This document shows positions 34,547 through 42,745 of a stretch of DNA of 64,000 nt, one piece after another (the stretch's first letter is position 1; every line of letters starts with the position of its first letter). The DNA is taken from assembly GCF_000801315.1 (NCBI RefSeq), contig NZ_CP010054.1:1240001-1304000 (forward strand). Direction: 5' to 3'. A program made the position numbers and the translations under genes. Origin of the DNA: Hymenobacter sp. DG25B (GTDB taxonomy: Bacteria; Bacteroidota; Bacteroidia; Cytophagales; Hymenobacteraceae). The notes beneath the pieces are model-generated. The model searched no databases and had not been told where the DNA came from. It saw only the letters and a program-made list of their open reading frames with translations.

Positions 34547-35692
34547 CTACGATACCAGCAACTCTTTTATCCCATCCACCACCCGGCGCAGGTCAATATC
34601 GGTCATGGCGGAGCCGGAGGGAAGGCACAGGCCCTGCTGAAACAAACGGGCGCTGACCTCGCCCCCATACATGGGAGCATTGGCGAAAAGAGGCTGCAAG
34701 TGCAGGGGCTTCCAGAGCGGGCGACTTTCTACGTTGTGCGTTTCCAGATGCTGGCGCAGCTGCTCCGGGGTAACGCTGGTCTGCTCCGGATCCAGCAGCA
34801 CCGTAGTCAGCCAGCGGTTGCTGCGGCTTTTGACAGGTTCCGTGGGGCCTACCGTGAGGCCGGGAATATCCTGCAGGTGCTTCTGATACCAGGCAAATAT
34901 TTCCCGGCGCTTCTTCACCCGATCCTCAAGCAGGCCCATCTGCCCCCGGCCAATACCGGCCAGCAGGTTGCTGAGGCGGTAGTTGTAGCCGGTGGTTTCG
35001 TGCTGGTAGTGTGCCGCCGCTTCCCGGGCCTGGGTGGCCAGAAAAAGCGCCTGCGTGGCTATATCCTTCCGGTGAGTGATGAGTACGCCGCCACCGCTGG
35101 TAGTCAGGATTTTGTTGCCGTTGAAGGAGAATACGCCTACCGCGCCAAATGTGCCCAGCGCCTGCCCGTGGTAGAGGGAGCCCAGGCCTTCGGCCGAATC
35201 TTCCAGCACCGAAATGTTGAATTCCTCGGCTATGGCCATTATCTCCCGCACCTGGGCGGGCATGCCGTAGAGGTGCACCAGCACCAGGGCTTTAGGCATG
35301 CGGCCGTGCCGCTGCCGGTCCTCAATGGCTTCCCGAAGCCGGACGGGGTCCATGTTCCAGGTTTCCGCTTCACTATCCACAAAAACCGGCGTGGCACCCA
35401 CGTAGGTGATGGGATTGGCCGAGGCCACAAAGGTGAAGGAGGAGCACAGCACTTCGTCGCCGGGCCCCACGCCTAATGCCAGCAGGCCTAGGTGAATGGC
35501 GGCGGTGCCGGAGGTAAGCGCTACGCCGTGCCCGGCCCCCGTATACTGGCAGATATCCTGCTCGAAACCGGTGATGTTGGGGCCTACGGGCGCCACCCAG
35601 TTGTCCTCAATGGCTTTGTGTAAGTAGTTCAGCTCGTGCCGCCCCAGGTGGGGTGGTGACAAATAAATCCGGTCGTGGTCCTGACTGCGCAT
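34547..35692 (-). CDS. DegT/DnrJ/EryC1/StrS sugar aminotransferase (PglE-like)
   Basis: This 381-residue PLP enzyme aminates a keto-sugar nucleotide. The motif SGTAAIHLGLLALGVGPGDE binds PLP phosphate, EDSAEGLGS supplies the cofactor-binding acid, and FSFNGNKILTTSGGG carries the PLP lysine. It resembles PglE, which makes the 4-amino sugar in bacillosamine synthesis. It is the third gene of a leftward operon after PglC- and PglD-like genes (gap of 75 bp from the second). Confidence 0.88.
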   Translation of the reverse strand: MRSQDHDRIYLSPPHLGRHELNYLHKAIEDNWVAPVGPNITGFEQDICQYTGAGHGVALTSGTAAIHLGLLALGVGPGDEVLCSSFTFVASANPITYVGATPVFVDSEAETWNMDPVRLREAIEDRQRHGRMPKALVLVHLYGMPAQVREIMAIAEEFNISVLEDSAEGLGSLYHGQALGTFGAVGVFSFNGNKILTTSGGGVLITHRKDIATQALFLATQAREAAAHYQHETTGYNYRLSNLLAGIGRGQMGLLEDRVKKRREIFAWYQKHLQDIPGLTVGPTEPVKSRSNRWLTTVLLDPEQTSVTPEQLRQHLETHNVESRPLWKPLHLQPLFANAPMYGGEVSARLFQQGLCLPSGSAMTDIDLRRVVDGIKELLVS

Positions 35693-35767
35693 AGGTGGAA
35701 AAAGCTACTGAATACCGGTGGAAGCGCTTCCAGACCGAAAAAAGCAAATAAGAATAGGGTGGTAGCT

Positions 35768-36472
35768 CTACAACGAGGAACCCACCACTTTTATGACGGA
35801 AGCCGGCACGCCTACGGCAGTGCAGTTAGCCGGCAGGTTTCGGACGGCCACGCCGCCCGCTCCCAAAATGGTCTGCGCGCCTACCCGCACCTGGTTGAGC
35901 ACGGTGGCGTTGGTGCCCAGGTACACGCCTGTTTCCAGGTAGGCTTCGCCGCCTACGTTGGCATGAGGCATCAGGGAGCAGAAGTCTTCCAACACGGCAT
36001 CATGCCCAATGGTGCAGCCCAGATTCATGAGCACATGCCGGCCCAGTTGAATATCGGTGGTGAGGATACAGCCCTGCGTGATGATGCTGCCCGCCCCAAT
36101 CTGCACCTGCTGGTAAGGCTGCAGGCGTACATCCGGGTGAATGAGGGTGGCATACGTCAGGTGCGGAGCGGTGAGGCGGGCCACTACGGCCGCGCGGCTG
36201 TGGCTGCTGCCTACGGCTACTACCACATGGAGCGGCTCGGTGGTGGTATTGAGGTCTTGAACGGTGCCGCGGTACGGCACGCCATTGATAGAATCCGTAG
36301 TCGGGTGCTTGTCATCATAAAAACCGACAACATCCCAGGTGGGCGACACTTCATTTATCTGGTGAACCAGCATTAATATTTCCCGGCCCAGGCCTCCGGC
36401 TCCAAAAATAGCCAGGGGCCGAAGGGAGGGTTGGTCAGCATCATGTAAATCCGAAAAGAATAATTGCGTCAT
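35768..36472 (-). CDS. NeuD/PglD-family sugar O/N-acetyltransferase
   Basis: A 234-residue protein with an N-terminal Rossmann-like UDP-sugar-binding part (LAIFGAGGLGREILMLV) and a C-terminal left-handed beta-helix of hexapeptide repeats (IGAGSIITQGCILTTDIQLG, then VLMNLGCTIGHDA). The catalytic histidine is in CTIGHDAVLED. PglD acetylates the 4-amine of UDP-4-amino sugars. Its ATG overlaps the stop of the PglC-like gene (ATGA), implying translational coupling. Confidence 0.87.
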   Translation of the reverse strand: MTQLFFSDLHDADQPSLRPLAIFGAGGLGREILMLVHQINEVSPTWDVVGFYDDKHPTTDSINGVPYRGTVQDLNTTTEPLHVVVAVGSSHSRAAVVARLTAPHLTYATLIHPDVRLQPYQQVQIGAGSIITQGCILTTDIQLGRHVLMNLGCTIGHDAVLEDFCSLMPHANVGGEAYLETGVYLGTNATVLNQVRVGAQTILGAGGVAVRNLPANCTAVGVPASVIKVVGSSL

Positions 36473-37131
36473 ACTTTACCAGCAGATTCAGAAGAAATAG
36501 CAGAGCCCCGGAAGGCTTCCATGGTGGCCTGGCCTTCAGCCGAAATACCATGGGCACTCAGCACCCGCCCGGCCGTGCACAGCAGAATGCGAAGATCAAG
36601 CCCAAAGGAGAGATGCTCGACGTACCAGACGTCGTAAGCAAATTTTTGTTCCCAACTGATGGTATTACGGCCATTTACCTGCGCCCAGCCCGTAATGCCC
36701 GGCCGCACCAGGTGGCGCCGTGCCTGCTCCGGGGAGTACAAAGGTAGGTACTCTGGCAACAGGGGGCGCGGGCCAATCAAACTGATGTCGCCGCGCAGCA
36801 CGTTCCAAAGCTGGGGAAGCTCATCCAGAGAGGTGGCGCGCAGCCAGCGGCCCAAGCGGAGCAGGCGGTCGGCATCGGGCAGCAGTTGGCCATTGGCATT
36901 GCGGGCCTCCGTCATGGTCTGGAGCTTATAAAGGGTAAATAAGCGGCCATGCAAGCCAGGGCGTGGCTGCCGAAACAATACCCGCCCCTGATTTTGGATG
37001 GACAGCAGCGCAGCGGCTGGCAGCAACAGCGGCAATGTGAGGAGCGCCAGGGGCAGGGCCAACCCGACATCCAGCAGCCGTTTGCCGCGCCGTGCATACC
37101 AGGAAGAGCCTTTTATCACTGCCGACGACAT
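36469..37131 (-). CDS. Phosphoglycosyltransferase (PglC/WcaJ-type initiating sugar transferase)
   Basis: A 220-residue monotopic enzyme starting at the ATG giving MSSAVIKGSSWYARRGKR. A single re-entrant hydrophobic helix (about 17-45) is followed by the catalytic domain, with Asp-Glu in SLDELPQLWNVLRGDISLIG, PRPLLPEYLPLY, and PGITGWAQVNGR. It transfers a phospho-sugar from UDP-sugar to undecaprenyl phosphate, the first membrane step of glycan assembly. The longer frame to 37428 overlaps the divergent ispE gene and is rejected. Confidence 0.9.
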   Translation of the reverse strand: MSSAVIKGSSWYARRGKRLLDVGLALPLALLTLPLLLPAAALLSIQNQGRVLFRQPRPGLHGRLFTLYKLQTMTEARNANGQLLPDADRLLRLGRWLRATSLDELPQLWNVLRGDISLIGPRPLLPEYLPLYSPEQARRHLVRPGITGWAQVNGRNTISWEQKFAYDVWYVEHLSFGLDLRILLCTAGRVLSAHGISAEGQATMEAFRGSAISSESAGKV

Positions 37132-37240
37132 ACGAAACCCAAACAGATGCAGATGTACGGCCAAAAATAGAGTTTGTGCGGGAAGCACGCTCGATTTTGG
37201 CCTGCCGGCCGTAGCTTGCGCCGCCCAATTCCGCTGCTGT

Positions 37241-38053
37241 ATGCTTGTTTTCCCCAACGCCAAACTCAACCTCGGTCTGTACGTGACCAGCATCCGGCCC
37301 GATGGGTTCCGCAACCTGGAGTCGGTGTTTGTGCCCCTGCCGTGGTACGATGCGCTGGAAGTATTGCCCGCCGCTGACATTACGCTTACGCTCACGGGTA
37401 TTCCCATTCCCGGCGACCCGGCCACCAACCTTTGCCGCCGGGCTTACGAGCTACTGAAAGCTGATTTTAAGCTGCCGCCGGTGCAGATGCACCTGCACAA
37501 AGTGGTGCCCATTGGGGCCGGCCTGGGCGGCGGATCCGCCGACGCCGCCTTTATGCTGCGGGCCCTGAATGAGCTATTCTCCCTGCAGCTTTCCGCCGAA
37601 ATCCTGGAAGCCTACGCCCGCCAGCTGGGCTCCGACTGCGCTTTTTTCATCCGGAACCAGCCGGTATTCGCTTATGAGAAGGGGGACGTTTTTGAGCCGG
37701 TTTCTTTGGATTTGCACGGCGTAGCCTGCCAGGTAATCTACCCCGGCCTGCACATCAGCACGGCTGAGGCGTATGCCCGCGTGCAGCCCCGCCCGCCCCA
37801 GTATGAGCTGCGCGCAGCCTTAGCGCAGCCCATGGAAACGTGGCGCACCACCGTCCGCAATGACTTTGAAGATGCCCTCACGCCGCATTATCCGGTGTTG
37901 GGCGAGTTAAAGCAGGCGCTTTATGCCGCCGGGGCCACTTATGCCAGTCTTTCGGGCTCGGGCTCGGCGGTGTATGGGTTATTTCCGGGGCTGGAAGAGC
38001 CGCCCCAAGTGACACTACCAGCAGAATATCTGGTGTGGAACGGTAAATTATAG
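37241..38053 (+). CDS. ispE: 4-diphosphocytidyl-2-C-methyl-D-erythritol kinase
   Basis: A 270-residue GHMP kinase of the MEP isoprenoid pathway. NAKLNLGLYVT opens the fold, PIGAGLGGGSADAAFMLRAL is the ATP-binding loop, LGSDCAFFI and LSGSGSAVYGLFPG are the later family motifs. The ATG at 37241 matches the homologue start; a longer frame overlaps the sugar-transferase gene. It is divergent from that gene. Its TAG stop is the first bases of a family B inverted repeat. Confidence 0.93.
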   Translation: MLVFPNAKLNLGLYVTSIRPDGFRNLESVFVPLPWYDALEVLPAADITLTLTGIPIPGDPATNLCRRAYELLKADFKLPPVQMHLHKVVPIGAGLGGGSADAAFMLRALNELFSLQLSAEILEAYARQLGSDCAFFIRNQPVFAYEKGDVFEPVSLDLHGVACQVIYPGLHISTAEAYARVQPRPPQYELRAALAQPMETWRTTVRNDFEDALTPHYPVLGELKQALYAAGATYASLSGSGSAVYGLFPGLEEPPQVTLPAEYLVWNGKL

Positions 38054-38082
38054 TAGCGCGAAGCTCCGGCTTCGCGCTACTA
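38051..38082. repeat. Short family B inverted repeat (TAGCGCGAAG type), copy 1
   Basis: TAGTAGCGCGAAGC and its exact complement flank a 4-nt loop. The arms match the ends of the longer repeats at 43394-43507 and 50223-50309. The ispE stop codon is inside the left arm. It could act as a transcript end between ispE and the convergent EamA gene, but no T run follows. Confidence 0.8.
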
Positions 38083-38095
38083 CTGCAGGCTATTC

Positions 38096-39010
38096 TTATA
38101 CCATTACCTCCGCGGCCTCGGCCTTGCGCCGCCGGCGGGCCGCCCACTGGTCCAGTACCGGGTGAATAAGCACGCTGAACAGGATGACGAGCGTGCCCAG
38201 GTAAAACCCACCGGACATTTTCTCCTTCGAGCCGAAAATGAGCACCGCCAGCAGGATGCCGTACACCGGCTCCAGATTAATGGTAAGGTTAATAACAAAG
38301 GCTGACAGGCGCTTCATCAACTCTACAGAAGTGGAAAACGCATAGACCGTGCAGAAACCGGCCAGCAGCAGCAGCCACACCCAGTCCAGCGGCTTTAGCG
38401 CTAGGTGCAAACCGGCGCCGTTGGTGTAGAAATGGCTGTATACCGGGAAGAAAAGGGCGATGCTCACGCAGGCCCCCAGCATTTCATAGAACGTGAGCCG
38501 AAGCGGCGCATGCCGCTTCACCAGCTGCGAGTTTATTACGCTGAATAGCGCCGATAAGCCCGCCGAAATAACCGCCACGCCCAGGCCCAGCAGCTGGTCC
38601 AGTTCCGCCTGCGACACCAGGTACAGGCCCACCATCGTCAGCAGGCCCAGCCCCACCTCATACGCCCTGATGCGGCGCCACAACAGCAAAGGCTCCAGCA
38701 AAGACGTCCATAAAGCCAGGGTAGCCATGCCAGCCAGGCACACGCTGACCGACGACAGGCGGGCGGCCAGGAAAAACGTAATCCAGTGCGTGGCCACCAG
38801 CGCACCCACGGCCAGCAGGCGCAGCGCTTCCGCAGGAGCCACGCGCCACTGCTGCCGGCGCATTACCAGCAGACCGGCCAGGCCCACCGAGGCCAGCAGG
38901 GTGCGCCAGAACACCAGCTCCACCGGCGGCACAGAAATCAGCTTGCCCAGAATAGCCGTGAACCCCCACAGCAAAACAATGAAATGGAGCCGGAGGTAGT
39001 CTTTAAGCAT
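38096..39010 (-). CDS. EamA/DMT-family transporter
   Basis: A 304-residue protein with ten hydrophobic helices in two EamA repeats (each opening with a pattern like LLWGFTAILGKLIS and SAGLSALFSVINSQLV). Family members export amino acids, sugars or other metabolites; the substrate is unknown. The C-terminal tail is Arg/Lys/Ala-rich and cytosolic. It lies downstream of tgt and lptG on the same strand, 94 bp after lptG, with an imperfect inverted repeat in that gap. Confidence 0.87.
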   Translation of the reverse strand: MLKDYLRLHFIVLLWGFTAILGKLISVPPVELVFWRTLLASVGLAGLLVMRRQQWRVAPAEALRLLAVGALVATHWITFFLAARLSSVSVCLAGMATLALWTSLLEPLLLWRRIRAYEVGLGLLTMVGLYLVSQAELDQLLGLGVAVISAGLSALFSVINSQLVKRHAPLRLTFYEMLGACVSIALFFPVYSHFYTNGAGLHLALKPLDWVWLLLLAGFCTVYAFSTSVELMKRLSAFVINLTINLEPVYGILLAVLIFGSKEKMSGGFYLGTLVILFSVLIHPVLDQWAARRRRKAEAAEVMV

Positions 39011-39021
39011 CTACTTAGCGG

Positions 39022-39090
39022 TTAGCTGATGGCTTTTGGCCGATGGCTGTTGTTGAACAAAAAGCTAATAGCTAAAAGCCAGCAGGCAAT
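39022..39090. repeat. Imperfect inverted repeat (GCTGATGGCTTTTGGC type)
   Basis: TTAGCTGATGGCTTTTGGC (39022-39040) and GCTAAAAGCCAGCAGG (from 39071) are complementary at about four of five positions. A related segment is at 19995-20020. The repeat lies between lptG and the EamA gene. Confidence 0.5.
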
Positions 39091-39104
39091 AGCATAAGTT
39101 GAAA

Positions 39105-40181
39105 CTACTTGGGAATAAATCGATAGAGGGCGGTGCCAATCAGCGTGAAGACCAGACTGGGCACCCAGGCCGCCAGCATCGGCGACAAGTCGCCGACCAA
39201 AGCCAGGTTCCGGCTCAGAATCACGAAGATGATGAACACGAAAGCCAGCGTGAAGCCCAGCGCAATTTGGCCACCCACGCCGCCGCGGGATTTCCGGGAG
39301 CTCAGAATTACCCCGATGATGGTGAGAATAATGATGGCAAACGGGTAGGAATACCGCTCGTACTTCTCAATCAGGTAGATTTCCGTGTCATCGGAGCCGC
39401 GGTCCAGCTTCTGCTTAATGTAGCGGTTAAGCTCCGGCAGCGTGAGGGTCTCACTGAGGCGGTAGGTACTGGCAAAGTCCTTGGGGTACAGATTGAGGGT
39501 GGTGTCACGGGCGGGATAGGCGCGCAGGGTTTCCTTCTCCCCATCAAACGTATGCACCAGCTGCGGCGTGAGGCGCCAGGCTTTTTTGGTGGAGTCCCAG
39601 GTAATGGCGTTGGCCGTGAGGCGGCGCTTGAGCTGGGTGCCCTCAATGGTTTCCAGCGCAAACCGGTAGCCCACGTTGTTCACGTTATCGTAGCTCTCCA
39701 TGTATGCGTAGCTTTTGGGGCCTACCTTAATATGGATGTTGCGCGCCTGGAAACGAAATGGGTTTTTGATGTAGGCGCGCTCAAAGGCTACGCGGGTTTT
39801 ATTGGCGTTGGGAATCACCCAGCCAATCAGCCCAAAGATGGAAACCCCGATAATGGTAGCGCCCATGATATAGGGCACCAGCAGCCGCTGAAAGCTCATG
39901 CCGCTGCTCAGCATGGCCACAATTTCGGTGCGGGCGGCCAGCCGCGCCGTTACAAATACCGTGGCAATAAACACGGTGATAGGGGAGAGCAGATTGGCGA
40001 AATACGGAAACAGGTTCACGTAGTACTCCGAAATAATCTGCCAGGCCCCCAGGTTGTGCTTAATGAAGTCGTCATTCTTCTCCGTGAAATCAATCACGCA
40101 GATAACCGACACCAGCATAATTACCGTGAAGAGGTAGCTGGTGAGGAATTTCTTGAGAATGTACTTATCGAGGAGCTTCAT
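39105..40181 (-). CDS. lptG: LptF/LptG-family lipopolysaccharide export permease
   Basis: A 358-residue YjgP/YjgQ permease. Three hydrophobic helices open the protein (FTVIMLVSVICVIDF, PITVFIATVFVTARLA), a periplasmic beta-jellyroll domain spans about 130-260, and three helices close it (YPFAIIILTIIGVILSS onward). It moves LPS from the inner membrane with LptB. The partner gene of the heterodimer is not in the window. It lies 56 bp after tgt, an arrangement I recall as common in Bacteroidota. Confidence 0.88.
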   Translation of the reverse strand: MKLLDKYILKKFLTSYLFTVIMLVSVICVIDFTEKNDDFIKHNLGAWQIISEYYVNLFPYFANLLSPITVFIATVFVTARLAARTEIVAMLSSGMSFQRLLVPYIMGATIIGVSIFGLIGWVIPNANKTRVAFERAYIKNPFRFQARNIHIKVGPKSYAYMESYDNVNNVGYRFALETIEGTQLKRRLTANAITWDSTKKAWRLTPQLVHTFDGEKETLRAYPARDTTLNLYPKDFASTYRLSETLTLPELNRYIKQKLDRGSDDTEIYLIEKYERYSYPFAIIILTIIGVILSSRKSRGGVGGQIALGFTLAFVFIIFVILSRNLALVGDLSPMLAAWVPSLVFTLIGTALYRFIPK

Positions 40182-40237
40182 TCAGATGCTTTAATCTGTC
40201 CTGCCGGTATCGGCAGCACCACTAACGTAACGCTCAC

Positions 40238-41368
40238 TTACAGCCGGACCATCAGCTGCTTTACCATGCGCTCCTTCCATTCCAGAAAGGTGCCGGTTTG
40301 GATGCGCTGCCGGGCCTCGCCCACCAGCCACAGGTAAAAGGAGAGGTTATGCACCGAGGCCACCATGCCGGCCAGGTACTCCGTGCTCTGAAACAGGTGG
40401 CGCAGGTAAGACTTGGTGTAAAACGTGCTGGCGTAGCCGCCCAGTTCAGCGTCAATAGGGGAGAAGTCAGCTTCCCACTTCTTGTTTTTGATGTTGATGA
40501 TGCCCTGCGTGGTGAATAGCATGCCGTTGCGGGCATTGCGGGTGGGCATTACACAGTCGAACATATCTACGCCCAGAGCAATGTTCTCCAGAATATTGGC
40601 CGGCGTGCCCACGCCCATCAGGTAGCGGGGCTTGTCTTTGGGCAGGATGTCGCACACAATTTCCGTCATCTCATACATCAGTTCGGCCGGCTCGCCCACG
40701 CTCAGGCCGCCAATGGCGTTGCCCTCGCGGCCCTGCTCGGCCACAAACTCGGCTGATTTCACGCGCAGGTCCTTAAAGGTGCTGCCCTGCACAATGGGAA
40801 ACAGCGTCTGCTGGTAGCCATACAGGCCCTCGGTGCTGTCGAAGCGCTCGATGCAACGCTTCAGCCAGCGGTGCGTCATGTCCAGGGAGCGGCTGGCGTA
40901 GTCGTACTCGCAGGGCCAGGGCGTGCATTCATCAAAGGCCATAATAATATCGGCCCCAATCACGCGCTGAATATCCATCACGCCTTCCGGCGAAAACAAA
41001 TGCTGCGAGCCATCAATGTGGGAGCGGAACTTGACGCCCTCTTCCTTGATTTTGCGCGTTTTGCTGAGCGAATACACCTGGTACCCCCCTGAGTCGGTGA
41101 GAATGGGCCGGTCCCAGCCGTTGAACTTGTGCAGCCCGCCGGCCTGCCGCAACACGTCCAGACCGGGGCGCAGGTACAGGTGGTAGGTGTTGCCCAGAAT
41201 AATCTGGGCCTTAATATCTTCTTTCAGCTCGCGCTGATGCACTGCCTTTACCGAGCCTACCGTGCCCACCGGCATAAAAATGGGGGTTTCAATGCTGCCG
41301 TGGGCGGTGTGTACCACCCCGGCCCGGGCTTTGGTGTGGGGGTCTTGAGCTACGAGGTCGAACGTCAT
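40238..41368 (-). CDS. tgt: Queuine tRNA-ribosyltransferase lacking the zinc cysteines
   Basis: This 376-residue TIM-barrel enzyme exchanges guanine-34 of GUN-anticodon tRNAs for preQ1. The general acid/base Asp is in LTDSGGYQVYSL and the nucleophilic Asp in GVDMFDCVMPTRNARNG. After INIKNKKWEADFSPID, where the E. coli enzyme has the zinc ligands CxCxxC, this protein reads AELGGYASTFYTK: no cysteines. The histidine in SVHNLSFYLW remains. The start is the ATG giving MTFDLVAQD. It is followed by lptG. Confidence 0.95.
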   Translation of the reverse strand: MTFDLVAQDPHTKARAGVVHTAHGSIETPIFMPVGTVGSVKAVHQRELKEDIKAQIILGNTYHLYLRPGLDVLRQAGGLHKFNGWDRPILTDSGGYQVYSLSKTRKIKEEGVKFRSHIDGSQHLFSPEGVMDIQRVIGADIIMAFDECTPWPCEYDYASRSLDMTHRWLKRCIERFDSTEGLYGYQQTLFPIVQGSTFKDLRVKSAEFVAEQGREGNAIGGLSVGEPAELMYEMTEIVCDILPKDKPRYLMGVGTPANILENIALGVDMFDCVMPTRNARNGMLFTTQGIINIKNKKWEADFSPIDAELGGYASTFYTKSYLRHLFQSTEYLAGMVASVHNLSFYLWLVGEARQRIQTGTFLEWKERMVKQLMVRL

Positions 41369-41410
41369 GCGGAAGAAAGGAGATGCCGGTTGCACGTCAG
41401 AAAATGGCGT

Positions 41411-41510
41411 TTGTCATGTCGAGCGAAGGCGAGACATCTCGCTAGTATGGTATATAATTACCATTACAACATCAGCAGGCGAGATGTCTCGCCTTCGCTC
41501 GACATGACAA
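41411..41510. repeat. Long inverted repeat, family C (TGTCATGTCGAGCGAAGG type)
   Basis: Two perfect 32-nt inverted arms (41411-41442 and 41479-41510) flank a 36-nt AT-rich centre. The arms contain GAGCGAAGGCGAGACATC. The element lies in the divergent gap between tgt and the GT2 gene, 43 bp before the tgt start. Confidence 0.9.
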
Positions 41511-41580
41511 ATACCCGGATACACCGGCAAATGAAAGCGCAAAGGTAGCCGGTAGCTGCCGTTCAGCGGTGATTAATCCC

Positions 41581-41588
41581 TATTTTTG
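41581..41588 (+). promoter_or_regulatory. -7 element of the GT2-sigma operon
   Basis: TATTTTTG matches TAnnTTTG and ends 23 nt before the GTG start at 41612. No clear -33 TTTG is seen upstream. Confidence 0.5.
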
Positions 41589-41611
41589 CCGGCTTACCCC
41601 GCTTATCCGCC

Positions 41612-42745
41612 GTGCCCATCCCATTTTCTCCCTTGTTGTGGCTCCTGATTGCGTGCGTGCTGGTGCAGCTCTACTTTATGGGCTATTATTTTCTACCCTT
41701 CGCCCGCCGGCCGGAGGAGCTGCCCGCTGAGGAAAACCAGGCCGCCGATGCCGAGCCGGTTTCCGTGCTGGTGTGCGCCCACAATGAGTTGGAAAACCTG
41801 CGCCGCCTGCTACCGCTGCTCCTGCAGCAGGAGTACCCGCCAGGCTTCGAGATTATTCTGATTGATGACCGGTCCGGCGACGACACCTACCTGTATGTGC
41901 AGCAGCTCACGCAGTACTATCCGCACGTGCGGCTGGTGACGGTAGACCGCACCCCGGCCGGACTCTCCCCAAAAAAATACGCCCTTACCCTAGGCATTAA
42001 AACGGCGCGTTATCCGCGTATGCTTTTCACCGATGCCGATTGTATTCCGGCTACCAATCAGTGGCTCAGGCTGATGCAGCGTGGCTTTGCCCAGCCGGCC
42101 GATATGGTGGTGGGATATTCGGCGTATGCACCGGAAACCGGGTTTTTAAATAAATTGATTCGGTTTGAAACCCTGATTACCGGAGCGCAGTATCTGTCGT
42201 TCGCGTGGCGGGGCAACCCGTACATGGGCGTGGGGCGCAACCTCGCTTATACCCGCGCAGTCTTTCAATCCACCAAAGGCTTTGCTTCTCACATCCGCAG
42301 CCTCGGCGGCGACGACGACCTGCTGGTGCAGGACGCCGTGCAGCACGGGGCCCGCGTGGCCGTGGTAGCCGAGCCGGCGGCGCATACGCTCAGCGAACCA
42401 GCCTCCCGCTGGCGCGCCTGGTGGCTGCAAAAAAGGCGGCATCTATCAGCCGGCCGGCATTACCGCCTGGCCGATAGGCTGCGAATAGGAAACTTTATCG
42501 GAAGCAATCTGCTTTTTTATATCGCGACGATAGGTTTACTGTTTTCCCGCCCGGATTGGATACCTTTGGCCACGGTGTGGGGGCTGCGTACGGCAGCTGT
42601 CTGCATCACTTATACCTACCTGGGGCGGCGGCTCGATGACCGCCAGCCAGTGTTTGTGCTGCCGGTATTAGACGCTGTCTATTTTTTTTATTATCTCGCT
42701 CTGGGAATTTCGCTGTTCCTCTACCGCAAACTCCGATGGAAGTAA
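41612..42745 (+). CDS. Membrane-anchored family 2 glycosyltransferase
   Basis: A 377-residue GT-A enzyme starting at a GTG. One N-terminal helix (about 8-27) precedes the catalytic domain (VSVLVCAHNELENL, IILIDDRSGDD, and FTDADCIP with the metal-binding DxD). QRGF and later RSLGGDDDLL complete the family pattern, and two or three hydrophobic helices close the protein. It probably adds a sugar to a lipid-linked glycan. Its stop overlaps the start of the ECF sigma gene by 10 bp, so the two are translationally coupled. Confidence 0.87.
   Translation: MPIPFSPLLWLLIACVLVQLYFMGYYFLPFARRPEELPAEENQAADAEPVSVLVCAHNELENLRRLLPLLLQQEYPPGFEIILIDDRSGDDTYLYVQQLTQYYPHVRLVTVDRTPAGLSPKKYALTLGIKTARYPRMLFTDADCIPATNQWLRLMQRGFAQPADMVVGYSAYAPETGFLNKLIRFETLITGAQYLSFAWRGNPYMGVGRNLAYTRAVFQSTKGFASHIRSLGGDDDLLVQDAVQHGARVAVVAEPAAHTLSEPASRWRAWWLQKRRHLSAGRHYRLADRLRIGNFIGSNLLFYIATIGLLFSRPDWIPLATVWGLRTAAVCITYTYLGRRLDDRQPVFVLPVLDAVYFFYYLALGISLFLYRKLRWK

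Noticed and set aside
36998..37240. N-terminal extension of ispE
   Set aside because: The extra 81 codons overlap the divergent sugar-transferase gene; IspE proteins begin at the NAKLNLGLYVT segment a few residues after the ATG at 37241.
39099..40337. Plus-strand ORF of 412 codons opposite lptG
   Set aside because: Antisense of lptG and the end of tgt; composition is His/Gly/Gln-rich shadow type and it crosses two real genes.
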